64,000 nt of DNA, taken from positions 1 to 64,000 of IMG/VR virus record IMGVR_UViG_3300028840_002150; one strand, 5' to 3'. The notes below the pieces were generated by a model that was not told where the DNA came from, searched no databases, and saw only the letters and a program-made list of their open reading frames with translations. Of the stretch, positions 39,084 through 46,966 are shown piece by piece. Both the position numbers and the translations under genes were made by a program. Each line of letters starts with the position of its first letter. Position 1 is the first letter of the stretch. The stretch is from a virus.

Positions 39084-39722
39084 ATGGAACGTAGGATTGA
39101 CATTTCCGACGGGAAAAGCATTCGCGCGGCATTGAAAGCCGATTTGGGCTACAACGCTCGCCAAGTCCGCATTCGCATGGAACGCTACTCCATGGGGCGA
39201 ACGGTCAATGTGACTATCGCCGATCCCGCCGTCGATTACTCGGCGATCCGGGAATGGGTGTCTAGCAACGTGGAGCGGATTCACCGCTGCCGGGTAACCG
39301 GCGAAATCCTGAACGGCGGCAATACCTACACGGACATCGGGTTGACCGAGGGCGTTGCCAAGGCGTGGGCCATGCCGCTGGTCAATGCCATCCGCGAAGC
39401 GGCGGCCCGCCAGGAAGGCAACAGCGCCGAACCGGTGGAAGGGCTGAACCTGCTCGTTTGGCCCGGACAATGGGACGACCAGGAGACATTTCACCTTACC
39501 CGCCGCGACGCTCCGAACAACTGGCGGTGCCCGTACTTATCCCGAAACGAACGCGGCTTTGAGCGGGCCGCCCTGTGCGCGTTCATGGATCTTGGGAATG
39601 AGGTGTACGCGGTTGACGAGCAGCCGGACGAGGCGACCCCGGAACCGGAAATTATCCGGTTCCCGCCCCCCGCCGAACCGCAAGTTGACATGATTGAAAT
39701 CGAAACCCTGGCATGGCTGTAA
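39084..39722 (+). CDS. Hypothetical protein with LPD29-like N-terminus
   Basis: 212 aa, ATG behind ACGGGAGCACGTATC. Residues ~8-75 (KSIRAALKADLGYNARQVRI, YSMGRTVNVTIADPAVDYSA) resemble the LPD29 module of large polyvalent phage/plasmid proteins. The rest has WPGQWDDQETFHLTRRDAPN and an acidic Pro-rich end. It is the largest gene in this cassette run. Function unknown. Confidence 0.5.
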   Translation: MERRIDISDGKSIRAALKADLGYNARQVRIRMERYSMGRTVNVTIADPAVDYSAIREWVSSNVERIHRCRVTGEILNGGNTYTDIGLTEGVAKAWAMPLVNAIREAAARQEGNSAEPVEGLNLLVWPGQWDDQETFHLTRRDAPNNWRCPYLSRNERGFERAALCAFMDLGNEVYAVDEQPDEATPEPEIIRFPPPAEPQVDMIEIETLAWL

Positions 39723-39755
39723 TGGCCGCGCTGATCTACGGGAGGGAATAACCAA

Positions 39756-40112
39756 ATGGCAGTGAATCACACACCGGGACCGTGGACAACGCTCCCGCCA
39801 CGGAATCCGCTCTACTTGGCGCATGCTACCGATTACGACCGCGTAGGACAGCGATGGCTTTACATTGGCGGGAACCGTGGACCGTCATGTTTTGTAGCGG
39901 ACTTAGTTATCTCAAGATGCGACGAAGGAACCGCCAACGCCCGGCTGATCGCCGCGGCGCCGGATCTACTGGAAGCGTGCAAGGCCGCCTTAAAAGAGGT
40001 GATCGCCATGAACGCCAAGTTATGCGACCTTCACGGGGTGGCCCATAGCACCGCGCTGATCGGGTTGATGCTGGAAGACGCCATTGACAAGGCGGAGGGA
40101 AATGACCAATGA
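39756..40112 (+). CDS. Small phage protein of the HTPGPW/NARLIAAAPDLL type
   Basis: 118 aa. NHTPGPWTTLPP at the start and TANARLIAAAPDLLEACKAA in the middle are hallmarks of a common small phage protein with no known role. ATG behind GGGAGGGAATAACCAA. The next gene overlaps by four bases. Confidence 0.65.
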   Translation: MAVNHTPGPWTTLPPRNPLYLAHATDYDRVGQRWLYIGGNRGPSCFVADLVISRCDEGTANARLIAAAPDLLEACKAALKEVIAMNAKLCDLHGVAHSTALIGLMLEDAIDKAEGNDQ

Positions 40113-40321
40113 CCATCCGTTACATCACCTGCGGCCAGCTCACAGCGGACCCGGACCGCATAGCACCGGTCTCGGAAGTACGTTGCCGGGACTGCGGGGC
40201 CAACGCCCGCAACCGGGACGCCAAGGAAGTCTGGGCGGTTCACAATCGGGCCGCCTATTGTTTGGAGTGCATGCACGAAGCCACAAGAGACGGAGGGCGA
40301 TTGCCCGACGCGGAGGGATGA
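40109..40321 (+). CDS. Hypothetical zinc-binding-like protein
   Basis: 70 aa, ATGA overlap. CRDCGANARN and CLECMHE make a two-knuckle (four-Cys) zinc site. No family is recognised. Confidence 0.55.
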   Translation: MTIRYITCGQLTADPDRIAPVSEVRCRDCGANARNRDAKEVWAVHNRAAYCLECMHEATRDGGRLPDAEG

Positions 40322-40581
40322 AGATGGAAACGCAACCGAAGTACATGGTGGGCGGCGGAGCGGGCCAAGTTCCTTGCGATCCGATTGCCGCCAGCCTGGA
40401 ATCCGCCAAAGAGGCGGTGGGCAAGCTGAACGCGCTGATGGAGATGGGCGAAGAACCCGGCTCGGTCTGGTCTATCGGGGACCTGATGACCGAGGCCGAT
40501 GCCCGCGCATTGGACGCGGCGTGCTGGGACCTGCTGGAGCGGATCGAACAGGACAAGTTTGGCGGGAGTCTGCCGATATGA
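40318..40581 (+). CDS. Hypothetical protein
   Basis: 87 aa; start by ATGA overlap (ATG 40324 is an alternative). Helical (ASLESAKEAVGKLNALMEMG). Coupled to the next gene. No family is recognised. Confidence 0.5.
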   Translation: MKMETQPKYMVGGGAGQVPCDPIAASLESAKEAVGKLNALMEMGEEPGSVWSIGDLMTEADARALDAACWDLLERIEQDKFGGSLPI

Positions 40582-40919
40582 GATTACTGCGCGAGCGGAT
40601 CATCTACCACGGGGAACGAATTCCCCGGTTTTATCGGGTCGCATACGAGGACTGGTTTACCTGGTCCGTCTACGCGTACCCGGTCGGCGTTCATTGGCTG
40701 GCCAGGTGGGCGCGGCGGCTACACGAGCTGTCCTATCGGTATCGGGCGAGCAAAATGGAGGAAGTCATCGCGGAAGCCAAACGGCAAGCCTACAGCCGAG
40801 GACGCCAGGCGGGAGAAGCGGCGGTCCGTCGGGAATGGGAAGCCGAGCGCCGGGAACGCGAACGCCAGGATGCGGAACTGGGACGCATTGCAAGGACGGC
40901 GCTCTACGGCGGCAACTGA
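40578..40919 (+). CDS. Hypothetical helical protein
   Basis: 113 aa, ATGA start. Aromatic N-terminal half (YEDWFTWSVYAYPVGVHWLA), then a long charged helix (REWEAERRERERQDAELGRI). May associate with the membrane through the aromatic segment. No family is recognised. Confidence 0.5.
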   Translation: MRLLRERIIYHGERIPRFYRVAYEDWFTWSVYAYPVGVHWLARWARRLHELSYRYRASKMEEVIAEAKRQAYSRGRQAGEAAVRREWEAERRERERQDAELGRIARTALYGGN

Positions 40920-40966
40920 CGGCGGGCTGTCCGTGGCGGGGCCGGTCCCCAGCCGCTCCGAAGAAA

Positions 40967-41002
40967 CTCCCCCTGACCCGATGCAGTCCGGGGGAGCATC
41001 GG
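40967..41002 (+). other. Overlapping alternative hairpins
   Basis: CTCCCCC (40967) pairs with GGGGGAG (40990), and CCGATGC (40978) with GCATCGG (40996). The two stems interleave and cannot both form as simple hairpins. It lies between 40919 and element copy 14; a terminator or RNA switch is possible. Confidence 0.4.
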
Positions 41003-41060
41003 CTCGGGGGCCGGCTATTTTGCGATTGGCCGGATCGGTCCGGATTTTGGCCGGATTTTT

Positions 41061-41100
41061 CTGGTACGCTTCCAATATCGGCGCACCGGTGGCGAATAAC
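41061..41100 (+). promoter_or_regulatory. Repeated promoter-like element, copy 14 of 21
   Basis: CTGGTACG, CTTCC, AATATCGG (41074), GAATAAC at 41094; ATG 41142 is 41 bases downstream. Confidence 0.75.
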
Positions 41101-41141
41101 CTAATGTAAGACACAACCAACCGCCAACCGGAGCACGAAAC

Positions 41142-41426
41142 ATGACGACCCGCAAACTGACCTACATGCGACACGGCGAACCGCGCACGACCACCCTTAC
41201 CGCCCGCAATGAGATGCGGTTATCGGACGCGCTGGATCGGCTCGCCGTCCACGGGCTAACCCAGACCCTCATTTACCAAGACATTGGCAACCCGTTTGTC
41301 CTGGTCCTGCAGGATTGGTGGCCGAACGGGCGGGAGACCGCGGTTTGCATCCGCACTCGCGGCAAGTATCGCGGCCAGTCGGTGGGGTTCGCCCTGCGGC
41401 CGGAGGAGGGCCGCGAGGCCGCATGA
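41142..41426 (+). CDS. Hypothetical protein
   Basis: 94 aa, ATG behind CCGGAGCACGAAAC. Basic N-terminus (TTRKLTYMRHGEPRTTTL), then VLVLQDWWPNGRETAVCIRT. No family is recognised. Confidence 0.55.
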   Translation: MTTRKLTYMRHGEPRTTTLTARNEMRLSDALDRLAVHGLTQTLIYQDIGNPFVLVLQDWWPNGRETAVCIRTRGKYRGQSVGFALRPEEGREAA

Positions 41427-41468
41427 CGGAAGTTCAGGTCCGCGACGCATTACCATTTGGAGCGAGCC

Positions 41469-41669
41469 ATGAAAGTGACTGCAATTCCGCAAGTCGGTGG
41501 AATGATGGCGTTTCGCATTGTCGGCGATGTGCCGTTTGTGCCACCGCTTATTGAATTTTCCGGGAGTAAGTATTGCTTGGATTACGAGACGCGGACCCCC
41601 GGAGTATGGCTGGCCGTCAACGTAGATGACGAGTACATGCCGCATTTGCCAATCGTGAAGGCCGAGTGA
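41469..41669 (+). CDS. Hypothetical protein
   Basis: 66 aa, ATG behind TTGGAGCGAGCC. Beta-rich (GGMMAFRIVGDVPFVPPLIE). No family is recognised. Confidence 0.5.
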   Translation: MKVTAIPQVGGMMAFRIVGDVPFVPPLIEFSGSKYCLDYETRTPGVWLAVNVDDEYMPHLPIVKAE

Positions 41670-41875
41670 TGGGGGCAATGCTGCGGATCGTCCGGCGGGC
41701 CGGGGCCTGGTGGATTACCGGGTCCGGCCTGCCGGTAGAACCACGGGACCTGACAGACGACAGCCGGAACATCCCGGTTGACGCAATGGGACCGTATGAA
41801 CGCAAGGTGGAAGCGGAGGAAGACCGCAAATCCATTGAGCGGTTCCGAAAAACAAACTGGAGGCTGTACCGATGA
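41669..41875 (+). CDS. Hypothetical protein
   Basis: 68 aa from ATG 41669 (GTG 41666 would add one residue). LRIVRRAGAWWITGSGLPVE, then a charged helix ending RFRKTNWRLYR. Overlaps the stop before it and the gene after it. Confidence 0.5.
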   Translation: MGAMLRIVRRAGAWWITGSGLPVEPRDLTDDSRNIPVDAMGPYERKVEAEEDRKSIERFRKTNWRLYR

Positions 41876-42081
41876 AAAAAAGCGGATGGGTTGAGGTGGA
41901 CCGGCTGACGTGGGGCAGTAAGCTGGCCGCCATGCTTAGCGATGGCGGGGATCAAGTTTCCGGCGGTGATCTGTTCAGCGGGGGCTCGTTTTCCGAGTGG
42001 GGAATTGGTGGGGTGGCTCAACTACGGTCGGAAAACCGCAACGGGGCCGTTCTGTATTTTGAATTCGTTCCATCGGAGTAA
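41872..42081 (+). CDS. Hypothetical protein
   Basis: 69 aa, ATGA start. Gly/Ser-rich centre (SDGGDQVSGGDLFSGGSFSE). No family is recognised. Confidence 0.45.
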   Translation: MKKSGWVEVDRLTWGSKLAAMLSDGGDQVSGGDLFSGGSFSEWGIGGVAQLRSENRNGAVLYFEFVPSE

Positions 42082-42085
42082 GGCC

Positions 42086-42346
42086 ATGAATTACGGGGAT
42101 GTGATTTGCGATCTTCACGACGGGCTTTCGCTTCCGGATGGTGCAACGCTGGTCAAGTCGTTTAAGGTGCGATCATCGGGCGGTCCGGAGTTTATCCGGG
42201 CAACGTTGCGCGACCAATGCGTTACGGACCACTACACCAACAAGACGGTGGTCGTCATCGGGGAAGCCGATAACGGAAACCTGATTTGCGCGGCATCTTA
42301 CGACGCGTGTTCGTTGCATTTTTTTGAAATCGCGGGGCTGACGTAA
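42086..42346 (+). CDS. Hypothetical protein
   Basis: 86 aa, ATG behind CGGAGTAAGGCC. Mixed fold (DGATLVKSFKVRSSGGPEFI). Stop overlaps the next start (TAATG). No family is recognised. Confidence 0.5.
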   Translation: MNYGDVICDLHDGLSLPDGATLVKSFKVRSSGGPEFIRATLRDQCVTDHYTNKTVVVIGEADNGNLICAASYDACSLHFFEIAGLT

Positions 42347-43179
42347 TGCCGGAGCTTATCGAATACACCTCGGCCACCAAAATGGCCGCGGTCTACAGGC
42401 GATCCATCGCGAGAATCCGCCGCGTGCTGGTAGAATTGGCCGACGAATGCGAAGCGATGAACGCGGCTTTCGACGAAGCCTACGCGTTCAACATCGATTT
42501 GCAGGTAGGCGGTGAGCGAATGAAGCCGGGGGTGGAAGCCGCCGACCGGATTTCCGACTACATGAAGCGGCGGGCGTGGTCCGCCCTGGTAGAAAAGCTG
42601 GGTATCCGCAAAATCATGTCCAGCACACGGCAGGCCGAATTGGACGAAGCGCTGCACCCGGACCGCCGTCGGCTCGGCTACGGCGAGCAACCGCCGGATC
42701 TGCCGGAGATCGACGAGGACACCATCTACGACGTGCTTTCGGGAATGGTCCAGTCTGCGGACGAATTTTTGCAGGAGGCCATCACCGAAGAATACGACTG
42801 GTGGAAGCCGAGAAAGTCATACGCGAACTACAAGCGAAACTCGGAATTTCGTCTCAATCGCAGGGTGATTCGGCCGTGGATGGTCGAGCGGGAATGGAAC
42901 CGCTGGAGGCCGCGCTATCACAACGAGTCCCATGTCACCGCGCTGGACCGGATCTTTCACGCGCTGGACGGTTGCGGAATTCCCCCAGGCCATTACGGGC
43001 CGCTCGGGGAGGCCATCCGGTCATGTGGGCCCGAGGGCCGCGGGGAAACCGTTTATTTCGTCTTCCGCTGTTGCAAAAACGGCAACCTACATCTGGAGTT
43101 CAAGCGGCAAGACCTGTTAGACCGGTTCAACGAAATCGCCGGAAGGAATAGACTGCCCAACCCGGAGGAGGCCGCATGA
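42346..43179 (+). CDS. DUF4942-like protein
   Basis: 277 aa. The middle (MKRRAWSALVEKLGIRKIMS, then TREEL-like helices) and the end (GHYGPLGEAIRSCGPEGRGE, CKNGNLHLEFKRQDLLDRFN) match DUF4942, found in phages and plasmids and often fused or next to DNA methyltransferases. No catalytic residues are known. It lies in the middle of a small-gene operon. Confidence 0.7.
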   Translation: MPELIEYTSATKMAAVYRRSIARIRRVLVELADECEAMNAAFDEAYAFNIDLQVGGERMKPGVEAADRISDYMKRRAWSALVEKLGIRKIMSSTRQAELDEALHPDRRRLGYGEQPPDLPEIDEDTIYDVLSGMVQSADEFLQEAITEEYDWWKPRKSYANYKRNSEFRLNRRVIRPWMVEREWNRWRPRYHNESHVTALDRIFHALDGCGIPPGHYGPLGEAIRSCGPEGRGETVYFVFRCCKNGNLHLEFKRQDLLDRFNEIAGRNRLPNPEEAA

Positions 43180-43484
43180 ACCCGCACGCATACCAACCGT
43201 TCACGACCCGCCACGGATGGGAAGAATGCCGCCAATGTCACATGCCCGAAAACCACCCAGTCCACCACGTCGGGGACGCATCGGTTCTGGATCGCGAATC
43301 GGCGTGTACCGGAGTAGTTTGGTACCGGGTACAATGCGGAATGGTTAAATCGGTCAAGTGGTCAACGACGGCCGTCGAAACGGCAGACTCGCTGCGGTCG
43401 CGGTTTTCCGAATGGTTTCCAACCGCTGAGTACCTGGGGTGCGCAATCAAAACGGCGACGGGGGAGGTGACGCGTGGAATTTGA
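43176..43484 (+). CDS. Hypothetical protein with Cys/His cluster
   Basis: 102 aa, ATGA start. EECRQCHMPENHPVHHV gives a Cys2/His2-type zinc site. No family is recognised. Confidence 0.5.
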   Translation: MNPHAYQPFTTRHGWEECRQCHMPENHPVHHVGDASVLDRESACTGVVWYRVQCGMVKSVKWSTTAVETADSLRSRFSEWFPTAEYLGCAIKTATGEVTRGI

Positions 43485-43701
43485 CGGGATGAAAGAGTTT
43501 CGGGCCGAGTGTATTTGCGGCGCAATCCTGCGTCCACGGGCCGCGCTGAACTGCATGGGGCAAGTCGATCTGGCGGCGCCGACGTGGTGTCCACAATGCG
43601 GAGGCGTGCTAAATTGGCGAGTGTATCGCATGGTCAACGGCAGCTTTTGCGTGGTATTGACCGAAGTATCCCAACCAAGGAACACGAATCATGAATCTTG
43701 A
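43474..43701 (+). CDS. Hypothetical zinc-ribbon protein
   Basis: 75 aa, GTG start overlapping the upstream gene by 11 bases. CICGAILRP and CPQCGGVLNW form two knuckles of a zinc ribbon. No function is assigned. Confidence 0.5.
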   Translation: MEFDGMKEFRAECICGAILRPRAALNCMGQVDLAAPTWCPQCGGVLNWRVYRMVNGSFCVVLTEVSQPRNTNHES

Positions 43702-43990
43702 CCGGGCCAAGGAACTGACCGCCGCTTGTGTAAACGCCTACATGCCGATCATCCTGGGCGGGGAACGGAAGCCCCTGCCGGATGTTCCGCTGGCGGATCT
43801 ACTCGAGGCGAACCGGGTAGTATCGGATGCCCCGCGCGAGCAGCGGGAGGACGAAGAAGGCCGGACTGTCACCGTGCTACTGACGACGGTGGATGACCGG
43901 CTAGTCGCGGCCATGTACGCTCTGCAGCACTGCGGCGGGCCGGGCCGATTACTGGACGCGCTGGGTTATTCGGTAGAGGAGCAACGTTGA
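43691..43990 (+). CDS. Hypothetical protein
   Basis: 99 aa. Helical start (LDRAKELTAACVNAYMPIIL), acidic middle, C-terminal helix. Overlaps both neighbours by a few bases. No family is recognised. Confidence 0.5.
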   Translation: MNLDRAKELTAACVNAYMPIILGGERKPLPDVPLADLLEANRVVSDAPREQREDEEGRTVTVLLTTVDDRLVAAMYALQHCGGPGRLLDALGYSVEEQR

Positions 43991-44307
43991 TGCCCGACTC
44001 CGACGGCATACCGTGCCCGGATTGCCATGGAACCGGCCAGCAGGACATATACTTCCTGCGCAAGTCGGACGGAACCTGTGACCCCCACCGCCGCATCACC
44101 TGCCAACGGTGCCGGGGAACCGGGCAGATTACCCAGCGGGATCGGGAGTGGATCGAGGCGGGCCAGGCCATGCGCAAGGAGCGGCTGTCCCGCGGCATGA
44201 CCCTCCGCCGGGAAGCCGCCAGGAGGGGGCTCAAGCCGTCCACCCTATCGGCCATGGAGCAAGGGCGGATTTTCCCGGTCCCATCGGGTAGGTGGGGTAA
44301 CAGGTGA
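43990..44307 (+). CDS. DnaJ-type zinc finger fused to an XRE-like HTH
   Basis: 105 aa. CPDCHGTGQ and CQRCRGTGQ are the two halves of a DnaJ-like zinc finger. MRKERLSRGMTLRREAARRG then LKPSTLSAMEQGRI reads as a lambda-repressor-type HTH. It may bind DNA as a small regulator. It is coupled to a downstream membrane peptide. Confidence 0.6.
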   Translation: MPDSDGIPCPDCHGTGQQDIYFLRKSDGTCDPHRRITCQRCRGTGQITQRDREWIEAGQAMRKERLSRGMTLRREAARRGLKPSTLSAMEQGRIFPVPSGRWGNR

Positions 44308-44402
44308 CGGAGCGGCGTTTTCTTTTCATCGCGGCTTGCACCGCACTTTGGGCCGTGGGTATCCTGGTATATAGCCTCGGCGTGTGGCTCGGGATTTGGT
44401 AG
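44304..44402 (+). CDS. 32-residue membrane peptide
   Basis: GTG start in a GTGA overlap. FIAACTALWAVGILVYSLGV is a single transmembrane helix. Too short for usual ORF lists; supported by the overlap and composition. Confidence 0.45.
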   Translation: MTERRFLFIAACTALWAVGILVYSLGVWLGIW

Positions 44403-44425
44403 CCCGAAAAAAGGAAAAAGATTTT

Positions 44426-44465
44426 CCGGTATTGTTTCAATATCTGCCGATGGGCAGCGAATAAC
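44426..44465 (+). promoter_or_regulatory. Repeated promoter-like element, copy 15 of 21
   Basis: CCGGTATT, GTTTC, AATATC (44439), spacer identical to copy 3, GAATAAC at 44459. Confidence 0.75.
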
Positions 44466-44518
44466 CTATTGAAAGGACACGGGAAATGACAAACGCAACG
44501 CAAGCAGGGAACACGAAA

Positions 44519-44698
44519 ATGAAAACGCAAAGCCAAATTGACCGGATGATCACCAGCCTGCAACCTGGGCAAGCGGTCGAAATCAGCCGGACAACCGCAG
44601 GACATTGCACGGTGGAACTGAGCGGCGACGGCCAGACTGTCAGGTTCGTACGGCACATCGGGGACAGCAGCACGGTTTACAAGACCTGCCGCAAGTGA
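44519..44698 (+). CDS. Hypothetical protein
   Basis: 59 aa from ATG 44519, ~53 bases behind the element as at other copies; ATG 44486 would add 11 residues. QSQIDRMITSLQPGQAVEIS, then strands. The promoter/leader is a near duplicate of that at 20203-20262, though the proteins differ. Confidence 0.5.
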   Translation: MKTQSQIDRMITSLQPGQAVEISRTTAGHCTVELSGDGQTVRFVRHIGDSSTVYKTCRK

Positions 44699-44715
44699 AC
44701 CTGAAGGACACGGAC

Positions 44716-44907
44716 ATGACCGACGAAGAAATTACCCGCCGCGAAGACCTGGAGGCCGAGATGACCCGGCAATATCGCCGGGAGGTGGCCAGGATAGCCG
44801 ACGAGCGGCACGAAGTCGCTGGGGTGTGGTGGGAGGATTGGGCCACGGAGAAGGCGATTACCGCGGCCTGGGGATCGCCGGAAGCGCGGGAACAAGTGTT
44901 AACCTAA
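44716..44907 (+). CDS. Hypothetical protein
   Basis: 63 aa, ATG behind GAAGGACACGGAC. Acidic/basic helix (TRREDLEAEMTRQYRREVAR). No family is recognised. Confidence 0.5.
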   Translation: MTDEEITRREDLEAEMTRQYRREVARIADERHEVAGVWWEDWATEKAITAAWGSPEAREQVLT

Positions 44908-44925
44908 TCATGGGGAGTTGAGGCG

Positions 44926-45162
44926 ATGACGAGCACAACCTACACCGTCACAATCAAAACCGAGAAACGCAACCCGCAGACATTCAGATCCGGCAAGTAC
45001 CACGTCGCCCGTGATGCGTCAGGCTCGTGGCGAGCCTTCGGGGAATGCGACGGCAATAAAACCGATCGGCAAATTGCCGAGTACCTATTTCATGTGGACG
45101 AAGTTAAGGCTGTCGGTCGCGACGGTAACGGGGATATGGTAGTTGAAGTTATTGGATCGTAA
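44926..45162 (+). CDS. Hypothetical protein
   Basis: 78 aa, ATG behind TGGGGAGTTGAGGCG. Beta-rich (TYTVTIKTEKRNPQTFRSGK) with a DRQIAEYLFHVDEVKAV helix. Followed by a terminator. No family is recognised. Confidence 0.5.
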   Translation: MTSTTYTVTIKTEKRNPQTFRSGKYHVARDASGSWRAFGECDGNKTDRQIAEYLFHVDEVKAVGRDGNGDMVVEVIGS

Positions 45163-45198
45163 CCGCTCATCCTGTGGTTGGGATGTGTGTTGTGTCGG

Positions 45199-45234
45199 AG
45201 CGGGGCCCGGTGGAAATCGGGCCCCGCTTTTTTT
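45199..45234 (+). terminator. Intrinsic terminator with anti-leader trailer
   Basis: AGCGGGGCCCG pairs perfectly with CGGGCCCCGCT, then TTTTTT. The trailer just before it (GTGGTTGGG...TTGTGTC, 45174-45196) is the reverse complement of the A/C-rich leaders. Confidence 0.85.
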
Positions 45235-45243
45235 GCGGATCGG

Positions 45244-45283
45244 CAGATATTCCGCCAATATCGGCGGCCAAGCGGCGAATACC
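45244..45283 (+). promoter_or_regulatory. Repeated promoter-like element, copy 16 of 21
   Basis: CAGATATT, CCGCC, AATATCGG (45257), GAATACC at 45277; ATG 45330 is 46 bases downstream. Confidence 0.75.
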
Positions 45284-45329
45284 TAATAGATGACGCAACC
45301 AATCACCCACTAACCCAGGAGACGCGACA

Positions 45330-45626
45330 ATGCCAGCAGTTCCCACGAAATCCGTTGAAATCGACGGCATCACCATCAACATCCCGGTCGGCTCGCTCGA
45401 CCCGCCTACGGCCGAATCCGAGGCCATCATGCGGGACCACCACGACCCACGAGGCTGGAAGTACCCCATGCGTCCGTTCGCCACGATGGACGCCGAAGTG
45501 GCCGCCGATCTGGCCTACTGCTACGGTTGGTATCTCGGGGGCCACGAGCATACCATCGAGCACACCCGCCACGGGCAGATTCACATTGTCAATAGCAAAG
45601 GCTATTACCACTATGTCGGGGCGTAG
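45330..45626 (+). CDS. Hypothetical protein
   Basis: 98 aa, ATG behind CAGGAGACGCGACA. DLAYCYGWYLGGHEHTIEHT in the centre with several His. No family is recognised. Complete cassette with its own element and terminator. Confidence 0.55.
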   Translation: MPAVPTKSVEIDGITINIPVGSLDPPTAESEAIMRDHHDPRGWKYPMRPFATMDAEVAADLAYCYGWYLGGHEHTIEHTRHGQIHIVNSKGYYHYVGA

Positions 45627-45643
45627 GCCCGCCGGTGACATCG

Positions 45644-45674
45644 GGCCCGGTCAAGGAGGACCGGGCCTGTTTTT
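45644..45674 (+). terminator. Intrinsic terminator
   Basis: GGCCCGGTC-AAGGAG-GACCGGGCC followed by TGTTTTT. Confidence 0.85.
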
Positions 45675-45691
45675 GGGTATTCCGGAAAATT

Positions 45692-45731
45692 CCGATATTC
45701 GGCCAATATCCGACACCCCCTGCCGAATAAC
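45692..45731 (+). promoter_or_regulatory. Repeated promoter-like element, copy 17 of 21
   Basis: CCGATATT, CGGCC, AATATCCG (45705): nearly perfect palindrome. GAATAAC at 45725; ATG 45774 is 42 bases downstream. Confidence 0.8.
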
Positions 45732-45773
45732 CTATTGATGACACACGACAACAACCAACGCGGAGAACGGAAA

Positions 45774-45989
45774 ATGGCAACTCGGGAAGTTTACGAGGCG
45801 GTCAAGCGATTCGGGCGCATCGGCGAATTGGACCTGCGGGCGGAAATGGAAACCTGCGGATGGGACTGGCCCGAAGTGGACAGAGCGATTGACGCCCTTT
45901 GCGACATGGCCGAAGAGGGCGAAATTGAGTTCCGCGTGGGGCTCGGAAAAGACGCCGTTGGCCGTTGGGAGCCGGAATACGCGGCCTAG
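45774..45989 (+). CDS. Hypothetical winged-helix-like protein
   Basis: 71 aa, ATG behind CGGAGAACGGAAA; in-frame ATG at 45738. REVYEAVKRFGRIGELDLRA, then WPEVDRAIDALCDMAEEGEI, resembles a small winged helix. Candidate DNA-binding protein. Confidence 0.5.
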   Translation: MATREVYEAVKRFGRIGELDLRAEMETCGWDWPEVDRAIDALCDMAEEGEIEFRVGLGKDAVGRWEPEYAA

Positions 45990-46007
45990 CAAAAAGCGAC
46001 GGCGGGG

Positions 46008-46047
46008 CCGATTTCTTTCCAATATCGGCCCCGCCACGCCGAATAAC
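46008..46047 (+). promoter_or_regulatory. Repeated promoter-like element, copy 18 of 21
   Basis: CCGATTTC, TTTCC, AATATCGG (46021), GAATAAC at 46041; ATG 46090 is 42 bases downstream. Confidence 0.8.
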
Positions 46048-46089
46048 CTATTGATGACCGACACAACACCAACCACCGGAGACCGACGA

Positions 46090-46314
46090 ATGACCGTCAA
46101 CACCAGCCAGTACGAATTTGCCCACGGGCACAAGCCGCGGGGGCAGGGGTTTTGGGCGTTCGAAATGACCTTCACCGACGGCCACGGCCGGTTTTCAACC
46201 GAGACCGTTTTCGCCAACGGTACACCGGCCCAAGCCCGCAAGCAGGCATGGCAGCAACTCAAGGCCGAGTGCGGAGCCGTTAAGGAACTGGTCGAAGTTA
46301 CCGTTCTTCCGTAA
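46090..46314 (+). CDS. Hypothetical protein
   Basis: 74 aa, ATG behind CGGAGACCGACGA; in-frame ATG at 46054. Strands (GFWAFEMTFTDGHGRFSTET), then helix (PAQARKQAWQQLKAECGAVK). No family is recognised. Confidence 0.55.
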   Translation: MTVNTSQYEFAHGHKPRGQGFWAFEMTFTDGHGRFSTETVFANGTPAQARKQAWQQLKAECGAVKELVEVTVLP

Positions 46315-46342
46315 CCCTTTCCCAACTGCAAAGGAATGAATC

Positions 46343-46561
46343 GTGAACGTAAGCCAAGATACCCGCGAGATGGTGGCCGAAATTCGCCGCCTGGTTGACA
46401 CCGTGGACATGCCCGCCGCCGACTTCTGCGAATTCGTGCGGGGCGTCACGTTCTACCGCAATGGCGGCATGGAAACAGCCCAGGCGGTTGAACTCGCCTT
46501 GGAGGAAGTTTTCACGACTGAAGAGGCGGCCAAGTACCGCATCGCCGAAACCGCCGCCTGA
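46343..46561 (+). CDS. Hypothetical helical protein
   Basis: 72 aa, GTG start behind AAAGGAATGAATC. All-helical, acidic (TAQAVELALEEVFTTEEAAK). No family is recognised. Confidence 0.5.
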   Translation: MNVSQDTREMVAEIRRLVDTVDMPAADFCEFVRGVTFYRNGGMETAQAVELALEEVFTTEEAAKYRIAETAA

Positions 46562-46580
46562 GCCAACGGAGAACGCCAAA

Positions 46581-46880
46581 ATGCCACATCTGCTATCCGA
46601 AACCGCCTGTGAGGAAATCCGCCAACAAACCCCGCTCGTCCACCTGAACGGGTCCGGGCGGGAATCGCTGTGCGACATGCGGGAGGCCGTTTACTCCAAG
46701 CTGCAAGAGGCGGAAGACGCATTGCGGCAAATGGCCCCGAATGGGCGGGACTACTACATCGCCGAGGACGGCCCGCAACGGCTGGAGCGGGCCACGGCAT
46801 CGCACTTCCGCCGACTGGAAACATTGGCCCGCCTGATGGAAGAAATGGAACTTGAATGCGAGGCCATCCAAGGCCGCTAA
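46581..46880 (+). CDS. Hypothetical helical protein
   Basis: 99 aa, ATG behind CGGAGAACGCCAAA. Long helices (YSKLQEAEDALRQMAPNGRD, FRRLETLARLMEEMELECEA), coiled-coil-like. Followed by a trailer and terminator. No family is recognised. Confidence 0.5.
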   Translation: MPHLLSETACEEIRQQTPLVHLNGSGRESLCDMREAVYSKLQEAEDALRQMAPNGRDYYIAEDGPQRLERATASHFRRLETLARLMEEMELECEAIQGR

Positions 46881-46915
46881 CCGTCTACTCCGTGGTTGGG
46901 GTGGGTTGTGTCGGA

Positions 46916-46954
46916 GGCGGGGGAAGCCGGGCTTCGGTTTCTCCCGCCTTTTTT
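46916..46954 (+). terminator. Intrinsic terminator with anti-leader trailer
   Basis: GGCGGGGGAAGCC pairs (with wobbles) toward TTTCTCCCGCC, then TTTTTT. The preceding GTGGTTGGG...TTGTGTCGGAG (46892-46915) parallels the trailer at 45174. Confidence 0.75.
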
Positions 46955-46966
46955 CTTTTCGGATTT

